Source: JAKIVR01 sp035933635
GTDB taxonomy: Archaea; Thermoplasmatota; Thermoplasmata; Lutacidiplasmatales; UBA184
Direction: 5' to 3'
Length of the DNA stretch: 64,000 bases
Assembly: GCA_035933635.1 (NCBI GenBank)
Contig: DASYYY010000021.1
Span: forward strand, 372,001-436,000
Under the pieces are notes generated by a model. It was not told where the DNA came from, made no database searches, and worked only from the letters and a program-made list of their open reading frames with translations. Positions within the stretch are counted from its first letter, which is position 1; each line of letters begins with the position of its first letter. The position numbers were made by a program, and so were the translations under genes. Shown here piece by piece: positions 1 to 7,927 of this stretch.

Positions 1-492
1 TGGATCGAGGAGCGGCCGATCGTGGAGATCACCGAACGGTTCGGGATCGGAGCGGGCGACCTCCGCGCGAAGGTCGAGGACGCGACCTGGCTGCTGTTCG
101 GCTTCTCACGGATCGCGCAGCGCTTTCGCAAGGACGCCGCACGGCCGATCGAGGAGCTGGAACTGCGGGTGCAGTACGGGGTGGGCGACGAACTGCTCGA
201 CCTGGTACGGCTGCGCGGAGTCGGCCGCGTCCGCGGTCGACTGCTCCACGCCGCTGGGTTCAGCGACCGGGAGTCGCTCCGGGCGGCACCGCGGGAGCGG
301 GTGGTCCAGGCCCTCAAGTCACCGGTGATCGCCGACCAGGTCCTCGCTCAACTCCGCCCCCCGCACCGGGGGCGGGCCACGGAACCTGAGGCGACGCCGG
401 CCCCGGTCGCTCCCAACTCCAGCCCGGAGAGTTCGGCCCGACGCGAGTCGAAGTCGCACCGAACCCTCGACGAATTCCCTGCGGATCCCTGA
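1..492 (+). CDS. hel308: Hel308-type Ski2 DNA helicase, C-terminal part
   Basis: The reading frame is already open at base 1, so this is the last ~163 codons of a gene that starts upstream. The visible part matches the end of the Hel308 ratchet domain (WIEERPIVEITERFGIG...) followed by the helix-hairpin-helix-like region (ELLDLVRLRGVGRVRGRLL). Hel308 is an archaeal 3'-5' DNA helicase that unwinds lagging strands at stalled forks and removes bound proteins. The last ~45 residues are low-complexity Pro/Ala/Ser/Arg and are the part that overlaps, on the opposite strand, the end of the convergent Orc1-like gene. The helicase core motifs lie outside the window, so family assignment rests on the C-terminal domains only. 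Confidence 0.85.
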   Translation, partial: WIEERPIVEITERFGIGAGDLRAKVEDATWLLFGFSRIAQRFRKDAARPIEELELRVQYGVGDELLDLVRLRGVGRVRGRLLHAAGFSDRESLRAAPRERVVQALKSPVIADQVLAQLRPPHRGRATEPEATPAPVAPNSSPESSARRESKSHRTLDEFPADP

Positions 493-1567
493 TCGGCCCC
501 CAGGAACGCACAGGGCGGAGCAAACGCACCTTCGATCGCGAGCCGCCCGGGCCGCCCGAACGCACCTCGCGGGAGATCAGGCCCGCCTGCTCGAGTCGGA
601 CCAGACGCCGCCAGAACGTCGTCACCGGCATCGATCGGGCGCCCTGAGCGACCGCCAGGCGGTCGGCGAGCGCGCGCAGCGACGCGACCTCCACCGGTCC
701 GCGCGCGCACGCCTGGGCGAGAGCATCGAGCATCGCACGTTCGACCGTGAGGACCGGGTGCGAAGCTCGGGACGTGGACAGCGCCCCGAACGACGGTGCG
801 GCCTCGCCGAGGAGCTCCTCCCGCAGCAGCTCGATCGCACGTGCCGCACCCCGTCCCTCGAGCTGCGCGTGTCGGACGATCCGCTCCACCAGTCCGGCGC
901 TGGGGGGCGTGCCCAACGCACGCGTTGCCCGGTCGGTGAGGATGGCGCTCAGATCCTCCGCCGAGTAGGGATCGAGCACTACCGCGCCGGATCCGGACCC
1001 GGACAGCTCGCCGAGCGGGCCGGAGAGCCCCGGACCGGTCGACGTCCCTGCGAGCAGCAATCGTTCGACGGGAGCGGCGTCGACCCCTTCGGGCAGGAAC
1101 TGCCGCGGTCGGCACAAGGCCCGGACGATCGGTCCGAGATCCGGTGCACCGGCCGACACATCGTGCAGCACCACCACCAGCGGCAGCGGCTCCCGGAGCG
1201 CCCGCCGCAGGAATCCGGCGAGGATCTCGGAGGTGGAGAACCCCCGTTCGTGGAACCCGTCGTCGAAGTGGCGGAGCAGCTCGGCCGCGACACCGGTGGA
1301 GCCCGCGCACCATCGGACCCGGACCGCCACCACCCGGGGGCGTATGCCGTCGGCACGCCGACGGCGGTCGGAGTAGGCGCGCGCCGCCCGGAGCGCCACC
1401 GCCGAGGTGCCGCTGCCCGCCGGGCCGATCACGACCAGGGGGGTCGGGCCGCTCGGGTCCGCCGGCTCGAGCCGGTTGCGGGCCGCCTCGAGCGCGCGCT
1501 CTCGCCCGAGGAGCGTGGGGGGCATCCAGTCGGCGGCGAGCACTTCGGCGTGCTCCGGGAAAGACAT
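314..1567 (-). CDS. Orc1/Cdc6-like AAA+ protein with degenerate ATP site
   Basis: 417 aa. The domain order is that of archaeal Orc1/Cdc6 initiators: LLGRE near residue 20, a P-loop-like segment (GPAGSGTS, ~48-55), a sensor-region text VVLDPYSAEDLSAIL, the lid helix motif GRGAARAIELLREE, and a C-terminal winged helix around residues 275-350. The Walker A lysine is replaced by Thr and the Walker B text is VVVLHDVS rather than LDE(I/V)D, so ATP binding or hydrolysis may be lost. The ATG lies ~26 nt after a TATA box, consistent with a leaderless mRNA. The last ~60 residues are read antisense through the hel308 end; the winged helix is complete before that, so this tail may be dispensable. It is more likely a regulatory Orc paralogue than the main initiator (inference). 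Confidence 0.7.
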   Translation of the reverse strand: MSFPEHAEVLAADWMPPTLLGRERALEAARNRLEPADPSGPTPLVVIGPAGSGTSAVALRAARAYSDRRRRADGIRPRVVAVRVRWCAGSTGVAAELLRHFDDGFHERGFSTSEILAGFLRRALREPLPLVVVLHDVSAGAPDLGPIVRALCRPRQFLPEGVDAAPVERLLLAGTSTGPGLSGPLGELSGSGSGAVVLDPYSAEDLSAILTDRATRALGTPPSAGLVERIVRHAQLEGRGAARAIELLREELLGEAAPSFGALSTSRASHPVLTVERAMLDALAQACARGPVEVASLRALADRLAVAQGARSMPVTTFWRRLVRLEQAGLISREVRSGGPGGSRSKVRLLRPVRSWGPIRDPQGIRRGFGATSTRVGPNSPGWSWERPGPASPQVPWPAPGAGGGVERGPGRRSPVT

Positions 1568-1587
1568 GACACAACGGAATACTCATT

Positions 1588-1599
1588 CGTATAAGAAAT
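1588..1599 (-). promoter_or_regulatory. TATA box of the Orc1-like gene
   Basis: On the minus strand this reads TTCTTATACGAA, with its centre ~26 nt before the ATG at 1567. It is an AT-rich block in very GC-rich surroundings, and the spacing fits archaeal leaderless transcription. Confidence 0.6.
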
Positions 1600-1669
1600 C
1601 TCATGATTCACCTTCCTCGTCCTCCTCCGCCCCGGAAAGCACTATCTGGCCCCCTCGGTGCGTTCGACG

Positions 1670-2602
1670 ATGGCCTCGCCGGACGTGGCGGTCGCCCGAC
1701 GTCTGCTGCGGAACCTGATCGGGACGATCCTGATCTCCGGGGCGGCGATCGTCGCCATCAAGCTCCTCGCCCCGCACATCGGGGTCCGTTCGGGATCGGA
1801 CGACTACGGGTTCCTCGTCGCCGGCTGGGTGCTGCTCTCGGGGTACCTGCTGCACCGGACCCTGACGAGCGCGATCCGCGAATGGGGCACGCTCCACGAC
1901 CAGGTGGCCCAGGCGTTCGGCGTGCGGGTGCTCGTCGACCTGGCGATCGGCGCGGGGATGGTCCTCGCGCTGTTCGCGGTGTTCAACCTCGGGCTCACGA
2001 CGATCTTCTACGGGTCGGCGTTCACCGGCGTCGTCCTCGTTCTCGCGACGCAGACGCTGCTCGGGAACATCTTCGCCGGTCTCATGCTGCTGGTCGCCAC
2101 ACCCTACCGCATCGGTGACCGGATCAGCGTGGTGTCGGCGAGCTACGGCGCCTTCTCGCCGACCTACCCGCATGAGATGACCTACCCGGCCTACACCGGG
2201 AGGGTCGAGGAGACCGGGTTGACCTACACGGTGGTGCGGCTCGACAGCGGCCGTGTCGCCAAGATCCCCAACAGTGTCATCCTCCAGGCGCTCGTCGTCA
2301 ACCTCTCGCAGGCGCCGACCCGCCAGACCCGCGTCCGGGTCACCCTGCCGTACACGGTCGCGGTGGCGGAGTTCGAGGCGGCGGTCAAGGAGGTCGAGCA
2401 GAGTCTCCCCCAGACCCCGCAGGGCTACCCCCGACCGGTCCCCCAGGTCGCGGACCTTCAGCCGACGACCTGGGACGGCGTCGTGGTCCTTTGGACCAAG
2501 GAGGTCAACGACGAGCAGGTTCGCGACCAAGTGTTGCGCGTCCTGCTCGCGCGGCTGGGCCCGAAGCTCGCCCCCGTCGCGTCGGCCCCTGCACGCAACT
2601 AG
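1670..2602 (+). CDS. MscS-family small-conductance mechanosensitive channel
   Basis: 310 aa. Three or four N-terminal hydrophobic helices (about residues 10-140) lead into the MscS signature region (VLATQTLLGNIFAGLMLL, then the beta-domain start PYRIGDRI), followed by the cytoplasmic beta and alpha/beta domains (VRLDSGRVAKIPNSVILQ, a typical MscS stretch). It would be a membrane channel releasing solutes on hypo-osmotic shock. A GTG at 1658 is an alternative start; the ATG at 1670 lies ~27 nt after an AT-rich CACTATCTGG, so I prefer it. The segment GAFSPTYPHEMTYPAYTGRVEE is a longer loop in the beta-domain than in E. coli MscS. It stands alone between divergent and downstream genes. Confidence 0.85.
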   Translation: MASPDVAVARRLLRNLIGTILISGAAIVAIKLLAPHIGVRSGSDDYGFLVAGWVLLSGYLLHRTLTSAIREWGTLHDQVAQAFGVRVLVDLAIGAGMVLALFAVFNLGLTTIFYGSAFTGVVLVLATQTLLGNIFAGLMLLVATPYRIGDRISVVSASYGAFSPTYPHEMTYPAYTGRVEETGLTYTVVRLDSGRVAKIPNSVILQALVVNLSQAPTRQTRVRVTLPYTVAVAEFEAAVKEVEQSLPQTPQGYPRPVPQVADLQPTTWDGVVVLWTKEVNDEQVRDQVLRVLLARLGPKLAPVASAPARN

Positions 2603-2678
2603 TGCCCGTATCCGCCGCAGCTCCCCACGGTTACGCGCAAGCTTATTCGGCGGTCCGTTTCGGTCGAGCCGTTCCCCC

Positions 2679-3797
2679 ATGTCGCGCACCGTGACGCTGA
2701 TCCCGGGCGACGGGATCGGTCCCGAGGTCGTCCAGGCGGCGAGGGTCGTGGCGGAGGCGACCGGAGTGGCCCTCGACTGGGAGGTCGTAGAAGCCGGCGA
2801 AGTCGCCATCCGGAACACGGGCACCCCACTGCCCCCCGGGGTCCTCGACTCCATCCGACGGAACAAGGTCGCCCTCAAGGGGCCGATCACGACCCCGATC
2901 GGAAGCGGGTTCCGCTCGGTGAACGTGGCGATCCGGCAGGAGCTCGACCTGTACGCCTCGGTCCGTCCCGCCCGGGCGATCGCCGGGGAAGGTACGCGCT
3001 ACCCCGAGACGAACCTGGTGGTGGTCCGGGAGGCCACCGAGGGCCTCTACTCCGGCGTCGAACACTGGGTCGACCGGGAACATTCGGCCGCCGAAACGGT
3101 GAACGTGATCACGCGCAAGGCCTGCGACCGGATCATCCGGTTCGCCTTCGAGCTGGCCCGGCGCGAAGGGCGCAAGCACGTCACCGCCGTCCACAAGGCG
3201 AACATCATGAAGACCACCGGCGGGCTGTTCCAGACCGCCTTCCGCGAGATGGCCCCGAACTACCCGGATATTCTCGCCGACGAACGGCTGATCGACAACA
3301 TGTGCATGCAGCTCGTCAAGAAGCCCGGGGAGTACGAGGTCATCGTCACCACCAACTTGATGGGGGACATCCTTTCGGACCTCTGCGCCGGTCTCGCCGG
3401 AGGCCTCGGGGTGGCCCCCGGGGGGCTGTACGGGGATGGGATCGCCGTCTTCGAGCCGGTCCACGGTTCGGCCCCGAAGTACGCCGGGCAGGACAAGGCC
3501 GATCCCGTCGCCGAGATCCTTAGCCTCGAGCTGCTGTTGCGCCACCTGGGCGAGCGGGAGGCCGCGGAGCGGGTGTTCCGCGCGGTCTGGGAGACGATCG
3601 CCGAGAAGAGGGTCGTGACCTACGACCTGGCGCTGCCCGCGTACACGTCCAAGCCCGTTCCGCCGTCGAGCTGCTCGGCGATGGCCAAGGAGATCGCGCG
3701 CAAGGTCCCGCGGGTCGACCTCTCGGCGCCCCGACCGGCGTTCGTCGAGGTGGCGGCGCCCGCCCTCACGGGCGACAAGAACCTCGAGACGGCCTGA
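2679..3797 (+). CDS. icd: Isocitrate dehydrogenase (probably NADP-dependent)
   Basis: 372 aa member of the isocitrate/isopropylmalate dehydrogenase family. The substrate region reads GSGFRSVNVAIRQELDLYASVRPAR with YPETNLVVVREATEGLYSG, which fits isocitrate rather than isopropylmalate enzymes. The Lys of AVHKANIMK and the metal-binding Asp residues of TTNLMGDILSDL are present. The cofactor loop HGSAPKYAGQDKADP carries the Lys-Tyr pair that contacts the NADP 2'-phosphate in E. coli Icd, and the later Tyr (VVTYDL) is also kept, although the following Arg is Leu; NADP preference is therefore likely but not certain. The product acts in the cytosolic TCA cycle. The ATG at 2679 follows a TATA-like CTTATTCG. 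An upstream in-frame extension runs through mscS in another frame and was rejected. Confidence 0.88.
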   Translation: MSRTVTLIPGDGIGPEVVQAARVVAEATGVALDWEVVEAGEVAIRNTGTPLPPGVLDSIRRNKVALKGPITTPIGSGFRSVNVAIRQELDLYASVRPARAIAGEGTRYPETNLVVVREATEGLYSGVEHWVDREHSAAETVNVITRKACDRIIRFAFELARREGRKHVTAVHKANIMKTTGGLFQTAFREMAPNYPDILADERLIDNMCMQLVKKPGEYEVIVTTNLMGDILSDLCAGLAGGLGVAPGGLYGDGIAVFEPVHGSAPKYAGQDKADPVAEILSLELLLRHLGEREAAERVFRAVWETIAEKRVVTYDLALPAYTSKPVPPSSCSAMAKEIARKVPRVDLSAPRPAFVEVAAPALTGDKNLETA

Positions 3798-3806
3798 GTG
3801 CGCCGG

Positions 3807-4217
3807 CTATTCGCCGAGCACCTTGACGATCACCCGCTTGCGGCGCCGGCCGTCGAACTCCCCGTAGAAGACCTGCTCCCACGGGCCGAGGTCGAGCTCG
3901 CCCTGGGTGATCGGCAGCACGACCTGGTGTCCCAAGAGGAGATTCTTGAGGTGCGCGTCACCGTTCGACTCGCCGGTCTCGTGGTGGTGGTAGTCGCCCG
4001 GCGGCGCCAGCTTGTCGGCCCACGTCTCGATGTCCCGGATCAATCCCCGCTCGTCATCGTTGACGTAGACGGTGGCCGTGATGTGCATCGCCGAGACCAG
4101 GCACAATCCTTCCCGGACGCCGCTGCGTCGCACCTCGGTCCGGACGCGCTCGGTGATGTTGACGAACTCCCGCTCGGACCGGGTCTCGAACCAGAGGTAC
4201 TCGGTGTGGCTCTTCAC
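3807..4217 (-). CDS. YjbQ/UPF0047 family protein
   Basis: 136 aa, the normal size for the YjbQ family (thiamine-phosphate-synthase-like fold, exact role unsettled). Characteristic text is seen: TRSEREFVNITERV near the N-terminus, GLCLVSAMHITATVYVNDDE, the His-rich GDYHHHETG, NGDAHLKNLLLGHQVVLPITQGEL and GPWEQVFYGEFDG. The GTG start at 4217 was chosen because it lies ~27 nt after the palindromic CCTTAAGG box; longer forms add only low-complexity Arg/Gly/Pro sequence. It converges on icd with a 9-nt gap. Confidence 0.85.
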   Translation of the reverse strand: MKSHTEYLWFETRSEREFVNITERVRTEVRRSGVREGLCLVSAMHITATVYVNDDERGLIRDIETWADKLAPPGDYHHHETGESNGDAHLKNLLLGHQVVLPITQGELDLGPWEQVFYGEFDGRRRKRVIVKVLGE

Positions 4218-4238
4218 GCCGCGCACAACTCCGACCGC

Positions 4239-4249
4239 ACCCTTAAGGC
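4239..4249. promoter_or_regulatory. Shared bidirectional TATA-like box (yjbQ / downstream membrane gene)
   Basis: The sequence ACCCTTAAGGC is palindromic around TTAA and is the only AT-rich block here. It lies ~27 nt from the yjbQ GTG (4217) on one side and ~30 nt before a possible GTG (4273) of the plus-strand gene on the other. Confidence 0.45.
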
Positions 4250-4413
4250 TCCAGTTCGCGCCATCTTGGTCCGTGGCCGGCACCCCGACCCGCCCCGTCC
4301 GGATCGCGCGCCGCCGCGACCCGGGACCGGTGGCCCGCCCCTCCGTGGCCCGCGACCCGACCGAGGGCGACGCCGAGGCCCGCGACCTCCCCCCGACCGG
4401 CAATCGCGCGGGG

Positions 4414-4848
4414 ATGCGACGCGCGCGCCGATTGCTCGCCTTCTACCTCGCCTCGCTCTTCGTCGTCTATGCCGGGATCCTGGCGCTGGTCGTCAGCTCC
4501 CCCTACGCGGCGATCCGCACCGATGTCCCCGTGTACGCCGCCCTGACCGTCATCGCGGCCATCTCGGCGATCGCCGGATACCTGCTCACCATCGGCCGCG
4601 CGCCGTGGTCGGTCTACGCCGATGACGGTACGCTCGTGATCCGCGAGCGGTTCGGGGCCGTCCGTCGATACTCGATCGACCCCTCGCTGCGCGTCCGCAT
4701 CATCGGCCGGACCGAACGGAGCTGGCTGAGCCCCGAGCCGATCGAGACGGTCCGCGTCTCGGCCCGTCACGACAAGCTCCGCGAATACGTCGTCGGCGAG
4801 GGCGGCTTCTCCGGACTCCCGGAGCTGGCCGATCGGCTCGAGACCTAG
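4414..4848 (+). CDS. Small two-helix membrane protein with a possible PH-like domain
   Basis: 144 aa. Two hydrophobic helices (about 8-30 and 38-58) are followed by a soluble ~80-residue segment (GRAPWSVYADDGTLVIRERF...) with the alternating strand pattern of bacterial PH-like domains. I do not recognise a specific family. The ATG at 4414 gives the compact protein; a GTG at 4273 would add a 47-residue Arg/Pro-rich cytoplasmic tail and fits the shared TATA box better, so the true start is uncertain. It converges with the minus-strand gene at 4861. Confidence 0.55.
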   Translation: MRRARRLLAFYLASLFVVYAGILALVVSSPYAAIRTDVPVYAALTVIAAISAIAGYLLTIGRAPWSVYADDGTLVIRERFGAVRRYSIDPSLRVRIIGRTERSWLSPEPIETVRVSARHDKLREYVVGEGGFSGLPELADRLET

Positions 4849-4860
4849 TCCGCCCGACCC

Positions 4861-5274
4861 CTAGGGGAGCAGGTCCTCGAGCTCGCCGGCGACGAGGGTG
4901 AGGAGCTGGTCGAGGGACCGGTTCTTCATCTCGGTGATCTGGCCGGAATCGGTCTCGAGCCGGGCGAGGAACTCGTCGCCGTCCCGAAGGAACGACAGCG
5001 AGAGGAGATGGCGACGGCCGTCGCCGAGGATGATGGGGGGTGGCGGCGGCAGCTCGGGCATCGGCGGTGCGCTGGACTTGGCGGCCGAGCCGCTCGGCCG
5101 CTTGGACCCCGAGCCCTTGGCCGGTGGGCGCGGCGCGGCGGACGGCTTCGCTGAGCGAACGGCCTTCTTGGCGGCCGGCTTCGCCTTGGGGCGAGGCGCC
5201 GACTTAGAGGGCGCCGGGGACCGCTTCTTCGACGGAGATTTCGCCAAGCGCTCTGGCCTCGATTCGGGCCCCAC
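4861..5274 (-). CDS. Lys/Ala/Pro-rich (histone H1-like) protein with small C-terminal domain
   Basis: 137 aa. Residues ~10-70 are strongly basic and rich in Lys, Ala, Pro and Ser with SPSKK, PAAKK and GSKRPSG blocks, like histone H1 tails or bacterial nucleoid proteins. A proline run then leads to a ~55-residue folded segment (LSLSFLRDGDEFLARLETDSG ... LDQLLTLVAGELEDLL). Nucleic-acid binding by the tail is inference from composition. A TATA-like box (CATAAATAG on this strand) lies just upstream; by leaderless spacing the real start could be the TTG at 5247 rather than the GTG at 5274. The family of the C-terminal domain is not recognised. Confidence 0.6.
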   Translation of the reverse strand: MGPESRPERLAKSPSKKRSPAPSKSAPRPKAKPAAKKAVRSAKPSAAPRPPAKGSGSKRPSGSAAKSSAPPMPELPPPPPIILGDGRRHLLSLSFLRDGDEFLARLETDSGQITEMKNRSLDQLLTLVAGELEDLLP

Positions 5275-5281
5275 CGAGGTG

Positions 5282-5291
5282 GTCTATTTAT
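5282..5291. promoter_or_regulatory. TATA-like box between divergent genes
   Basis: GTCTATTTAT is the only AT-rich block in the 51-nt gap between the H1-like gene and the GT-C-like gene. It could serve both directions, as at other divergent pairs in this window. Confidence 0.45.
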
Positions 5292-5325
5292 GGGTTCACA
5301 GGCGGTCGACCGGTCGACGGAACGG

Positions 5326-7158
5326 ATGGAGGGCCCCGAGGGAGCGACCCCCGCCGACGGGGGCCGCGGCGACGTCCGTGGGGTGGAGCTCTCGACGCTC
5401 CTGCTCCTGCTGTCGCTGCTGTGTTTCGCGGCGTTCGCCCTGCTCGAGCCGCTGATCGGGTTCGCCGTCTTCGGCTCGGATTCGGGCGAGTACTATCGCC
5501 TGACCCAGATCCTCCTCGCCCAGGGGCACCTTCCCGTGGGAGGGGCGTACGATGGCGGCTACGGCGGCTGGGGCTACGGCTACCCGGACTTCCCCGGGCT
5601 CTTCCTCGTCGCGGGCGCCGGCGCCCAGGGTATGGCGTTGGGCGTCCAGCCGTCGCTGGAGCTGCTGCTGCCGCTGGTCTCCGCGGCGGCGGTGATGCCG
5701 CTGTTCTTGCTCTTCCGGCGGATCTACCCGGGCGACACTGTCGCGGTACTCGGGGCCGGCTTCGCCACCGTCGCGATGCCGCGGCTGTTCTCCCTCGCCC
5801 ACCCCGCACCGTTGGCGTTGGGGGACCTTCTGTGCGTCGGTGCACTCTGGATGTTCGTCGAGGGACGTCGAGATCCCCGGTGGTACCTGCCGCTGGCGCT
5901 CACCTCGGGCGCGCTGATCGTCACCCACCACCTCTCGAGCTACTTCTTCCTGGTCAGCGCGTCGGGCTCGTTGCTGCTCCTCGAGCTCTGGCGACCCCGG
6001 GCCTGGAGCCGCCGGTTCCCCCTGCGCGAGCTCGTCTTTGTCGGGGCGTTCACCTCGGCGATGCTCGTGTTCTGGTTCTCCTACGCGGTGGATTTCCACG
6101 GGGTCCTGCTCCAGGGCGGGATCCCGTCGGGGCTCGTGGCGACCCCCTGGCCGTTCATCGGCCTGACCGCCGTCGCCCTGGCCGGCGTCGCCCTCCTCCT
6201 CCGCCTCCGCCGTCGGTCCCTCCGGACGACGGGCTTCCGGGTGGGCCTTCCCTCGGACCGGAGCCTCCTCCGTGACGGGGCGATCATCTTCGTCGGGATC
6301 GTCGCGGGCCTCTCGGCGCTCCTGCTCGTCCCCCTCCCGGCCACGGCCCAGCACATCGCCCCCGGGACCCTGCTCTGGTTCAGTCCGTTCATCGTCGCGG
6401 CCGCCTTCTCCGCGGGCTCGCGACGGCTCGTGACGACCTCGCGAATCGGTCCGTTCGTGCTGATGTGGAGCGCCGCGCTGGGCCTCTCGGCCGTATTCGC
6501 CCTCGCCACCAACAATCCGGTGCTGCTGCCGTCGCGCCACGCGGAGTATCTGGTCATCCCCCTCGGCCTGCTCGTCGCGATCGTCCTGGGCTATCTCGGG
6601 CTGCGGCTGGAGCGGTCCCATGGACGGAGGGGGCTGGTCGCCTTCGGCGCGGCGGTGGTGGTCCTCGTCGCCGCCAACGCCGCGATCGCCTACCCTCCGC
6701 CACAGTACTTCGGCGGGTTCCAAGAGGGGCTGACGGTCGAGGACTCGGGGATGTGGATGTGGAGCGGTGCGGCGCTGCCGGGGCCGTACGTCGTCGCCTC
6801 GGACCACCGGTTGAGCTCGATGTTCTTCGGCTTCGATGGGTACAATGCGACCTGGCAGGACACGCCGGCGCTGTTCGACGGGTCGAACTGGTCGGTCGCC
6901 GCCGCGGAGCTCCGGGCCATTCCGGCCCCGCGATGCCCCTACCTCAAGGCCGTCGATCTCGTGGCGGTGGATTCAACGATGTACCAGGGCGTCGCGCTCG
7001 ACCCCGCGCAGCAGGCCAACCCGCTGAGCACCGTCTCCCAGGGCTGGTTCCAGGGAGCACCGTTCGTTCCGCTCTATCTGAACGGCCCGCAGGCGATCTA
7101 CTGGGTCGACGGCCCCGTCGGGTCCGCCGTCGCGTCCAACACCTGCCAGGGCAGTTGA
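5326..7158 (+). CDS. Polytopic membrane protein, GT-C glycosyltransferase-like
   Basis: 610 aa with about 12 hydrophobic segments: the first at residues ~19-45, then loop text GSDSGEYYRLTQILLAQG, many helices up to ~465, and a C-terminal extracytoplasmic domain of ~150 residues (from YPPPQYFGGF). A first helix followed by an acidic loop motif, many helices and a terminal soluble domain is the layout of GT-C enzymes such as Stt3/AglB and PMT-type transferases, which move lipid-linked sugars onto proteins or lipids on the outer face. The WWDYG-type signature of AglB was not found, so the specific reaction is unknown. The ATG at 5326 was chosen over 5290, which sits inside the TATA box. Its end overlaps mptE by 61 nt. 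Confidence 0.65.
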   Translation: MEGPEGATPADGGRGDVRGVELSTLLLLLSLLCFAAFALLEPLIGFAVFGSDSGEYYRLTQILLAQGHLPVGGAYDGGYGGWGYGYPDFPGLFLVAGAGAQGMALGVQPSLELLLPLVSAAAVMPLFLLFRRIYPGDTVAVLGAGFATVAMPRLFSLAHPAPLALGDLLCVGALWMFVEGRRDPRWYLPLALTSGALIVTHHLSSYFFLVSASGSLLLLELWRPRAWSRRFPLRELVFVGAFTSAMLVFWFSYAVDFHGVLLQGGIPSGLVATPWPFIGLTAVALAGVALLLRLRRRSLRTTGFRVGLPSDRSLLRDGAIIFVGIVAGLSALLLVPLPATAQHIAPGTLLWFSPFIVAAAFSAGSRRLVTTSRIGPFVLMWSAALGLSAVFALATNNPVLLPSRHAEYLVIPLGLLVAIVLGYLGLRLERSHGRRGLVAFGAAVVVLVAANAAIAYPPPQYFGGFQEGLTVEDSGMWMWSGAALPGPYVVASDHRLSSMFFGFDGYNATWQDTPALFDGSNWSVAAAELRAIPAPRCPYLKAVDLVAVDSTMYQGVALDPAQQANPLSTVSQGWFQGAPFVPLYLNGPQAIYWVDGPVGSAVASNTCQGS

Positions 7159-7847
7159 GAGCCGTCCCCGCGCAGCCAGACCATCGGTGTATGGCTCCCC
7201 CGAGCCAACCGGTCGATCGAGCGTCGCGCCCACACCAGCTTGCGTCGCTTCCGCACCGCGTCCGGGTCTCGGACGTCCTCGAAATCGAACCCGAAGAGCA
7301 GGATCCGGCCCGCGCCGACCGCCTCGGCGAGGTAGACCGCGCGGTCGCCATCGGTGAATCCCCCGAAGTTCACGAGCTCCTCGCGGGGCGGGCCCGCCCA
7401 GGATCCGGCCAGGGGGCCCGGGAATTGCGGGACCCACTCGGCGATCGCGGGCCGATTGTCCCCGTGGGCGTGGACCAGCACGAGCGCGCCCCGGGCGTTG
7501 GCCGAGACCTCGGCCGCGACCGGTCCGTCGAGGTCGGTGACGATGACCTCGGGGACGATCCCGGCATCGAGGCAGACCTGGGCGGCACCGTCGGCGGCGA
7601 CGACGGCCCTCGGGTGCTCGGCCCGGCCCAGCTTCTCGATCGGCGGAGCCCCCGAGGCGGGGGCCAGACCGACGACGATCACCTCGCGGCCCTGCAGGCG
7701 CCCCCGCAACCGCTCCGTCGGCGACTCGCGGGCCTCGGGGGGGAGCAGCGCGGTCAGCTCGAGCGCGGCCGCTTCCTCCGACTCGAAGGGGAACCCGAAC
7801 TCCTCGGCGATGTGCCGGTACTCGGGCACCCAGCGCGTGTACTCCAC
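7098..7847 (-). CDS. mptE: MptE-like 6-hydroxymethyl-dihydropterin diphosphokinase
   Basis: 249 aa. The archaeal pterin pyrophosphokinase MptE (COG1634/DUF115-like) is indicated by VVAADGAAQVCLDAGIVPEVIVTDLDG, by VLVHAHGDNRPAI and by the closing GRILLFGFDFEDV. The enzyme converts 6-hydroxymethyl-7,8-dihydropterin to its diphosphate in folate or methanopterin-type cofactor synthesis. The GTG at 7847 gives a start VEYTRWVPEYRHIAEEFGF that matches family N-termini, and it lies ~40 nt from the TATA box shared with ftsZ; a GTG at 7880 sits too close to that box. The 3' end overlaps the convergent membrane gene by 61 nt. Confidence 0.85.
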   Translation of the reverse strand: MEYTRWVPEYRHIAEEFGFPFESEEAAALELTALLPPEARESPTERLRGRLQGREVIVVGLAPASGAPPIEKLGRAEHPRAVVAADGAAQVCLDAGIVPEVIVTDLDGPVAAEVSANARGALVLVHAHGDNRPAIAEWVPQFPGPLAGSWAGPPREELVNFGGFTDGDRAVYLAEAVGAGRILLFGFDFEDVRDPDAVRKRRKLVWARRSIDRLARGSHTPMVWLRGDGSQLPWQVLDATADPTGPSTQ

Positions 7848-7882
7848 GAACGGCCACCGCGCGGCCCTGTTCGGCAACACCG

Positions 7883-7891
7883 ATTTATAAG
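7883..7891. promoter_or_regulatory. Palindromic TATA box between mptE and ftsZ
   Basis: ATTTATAAG lies in the 80-nt gap between the divergent mptE and ftsZ starts and reads as a TATA box on both strands (CTTATAAAT on the minus strand). Confidence 0.55.
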
Positions 7892-7927
7892 GGGAGCGCG
7901 GCTTCGCCGGTCGAGGTAAAAACCGCC

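Noticed and set aside
758..1594. Long plus-strand ORF of 278 codons
   Set aside because: Antisense to the Orc1-like gene; composition is an artefact of high GC and no domain is visible.
2253..2678. In-frame upstream extension of isocitrate dehydrogenase
   Set aside because: Runs through mscS in another frame and is Ser/Arg/Pro-rich noise; the family starts at SRTVTLIPGDGIG.
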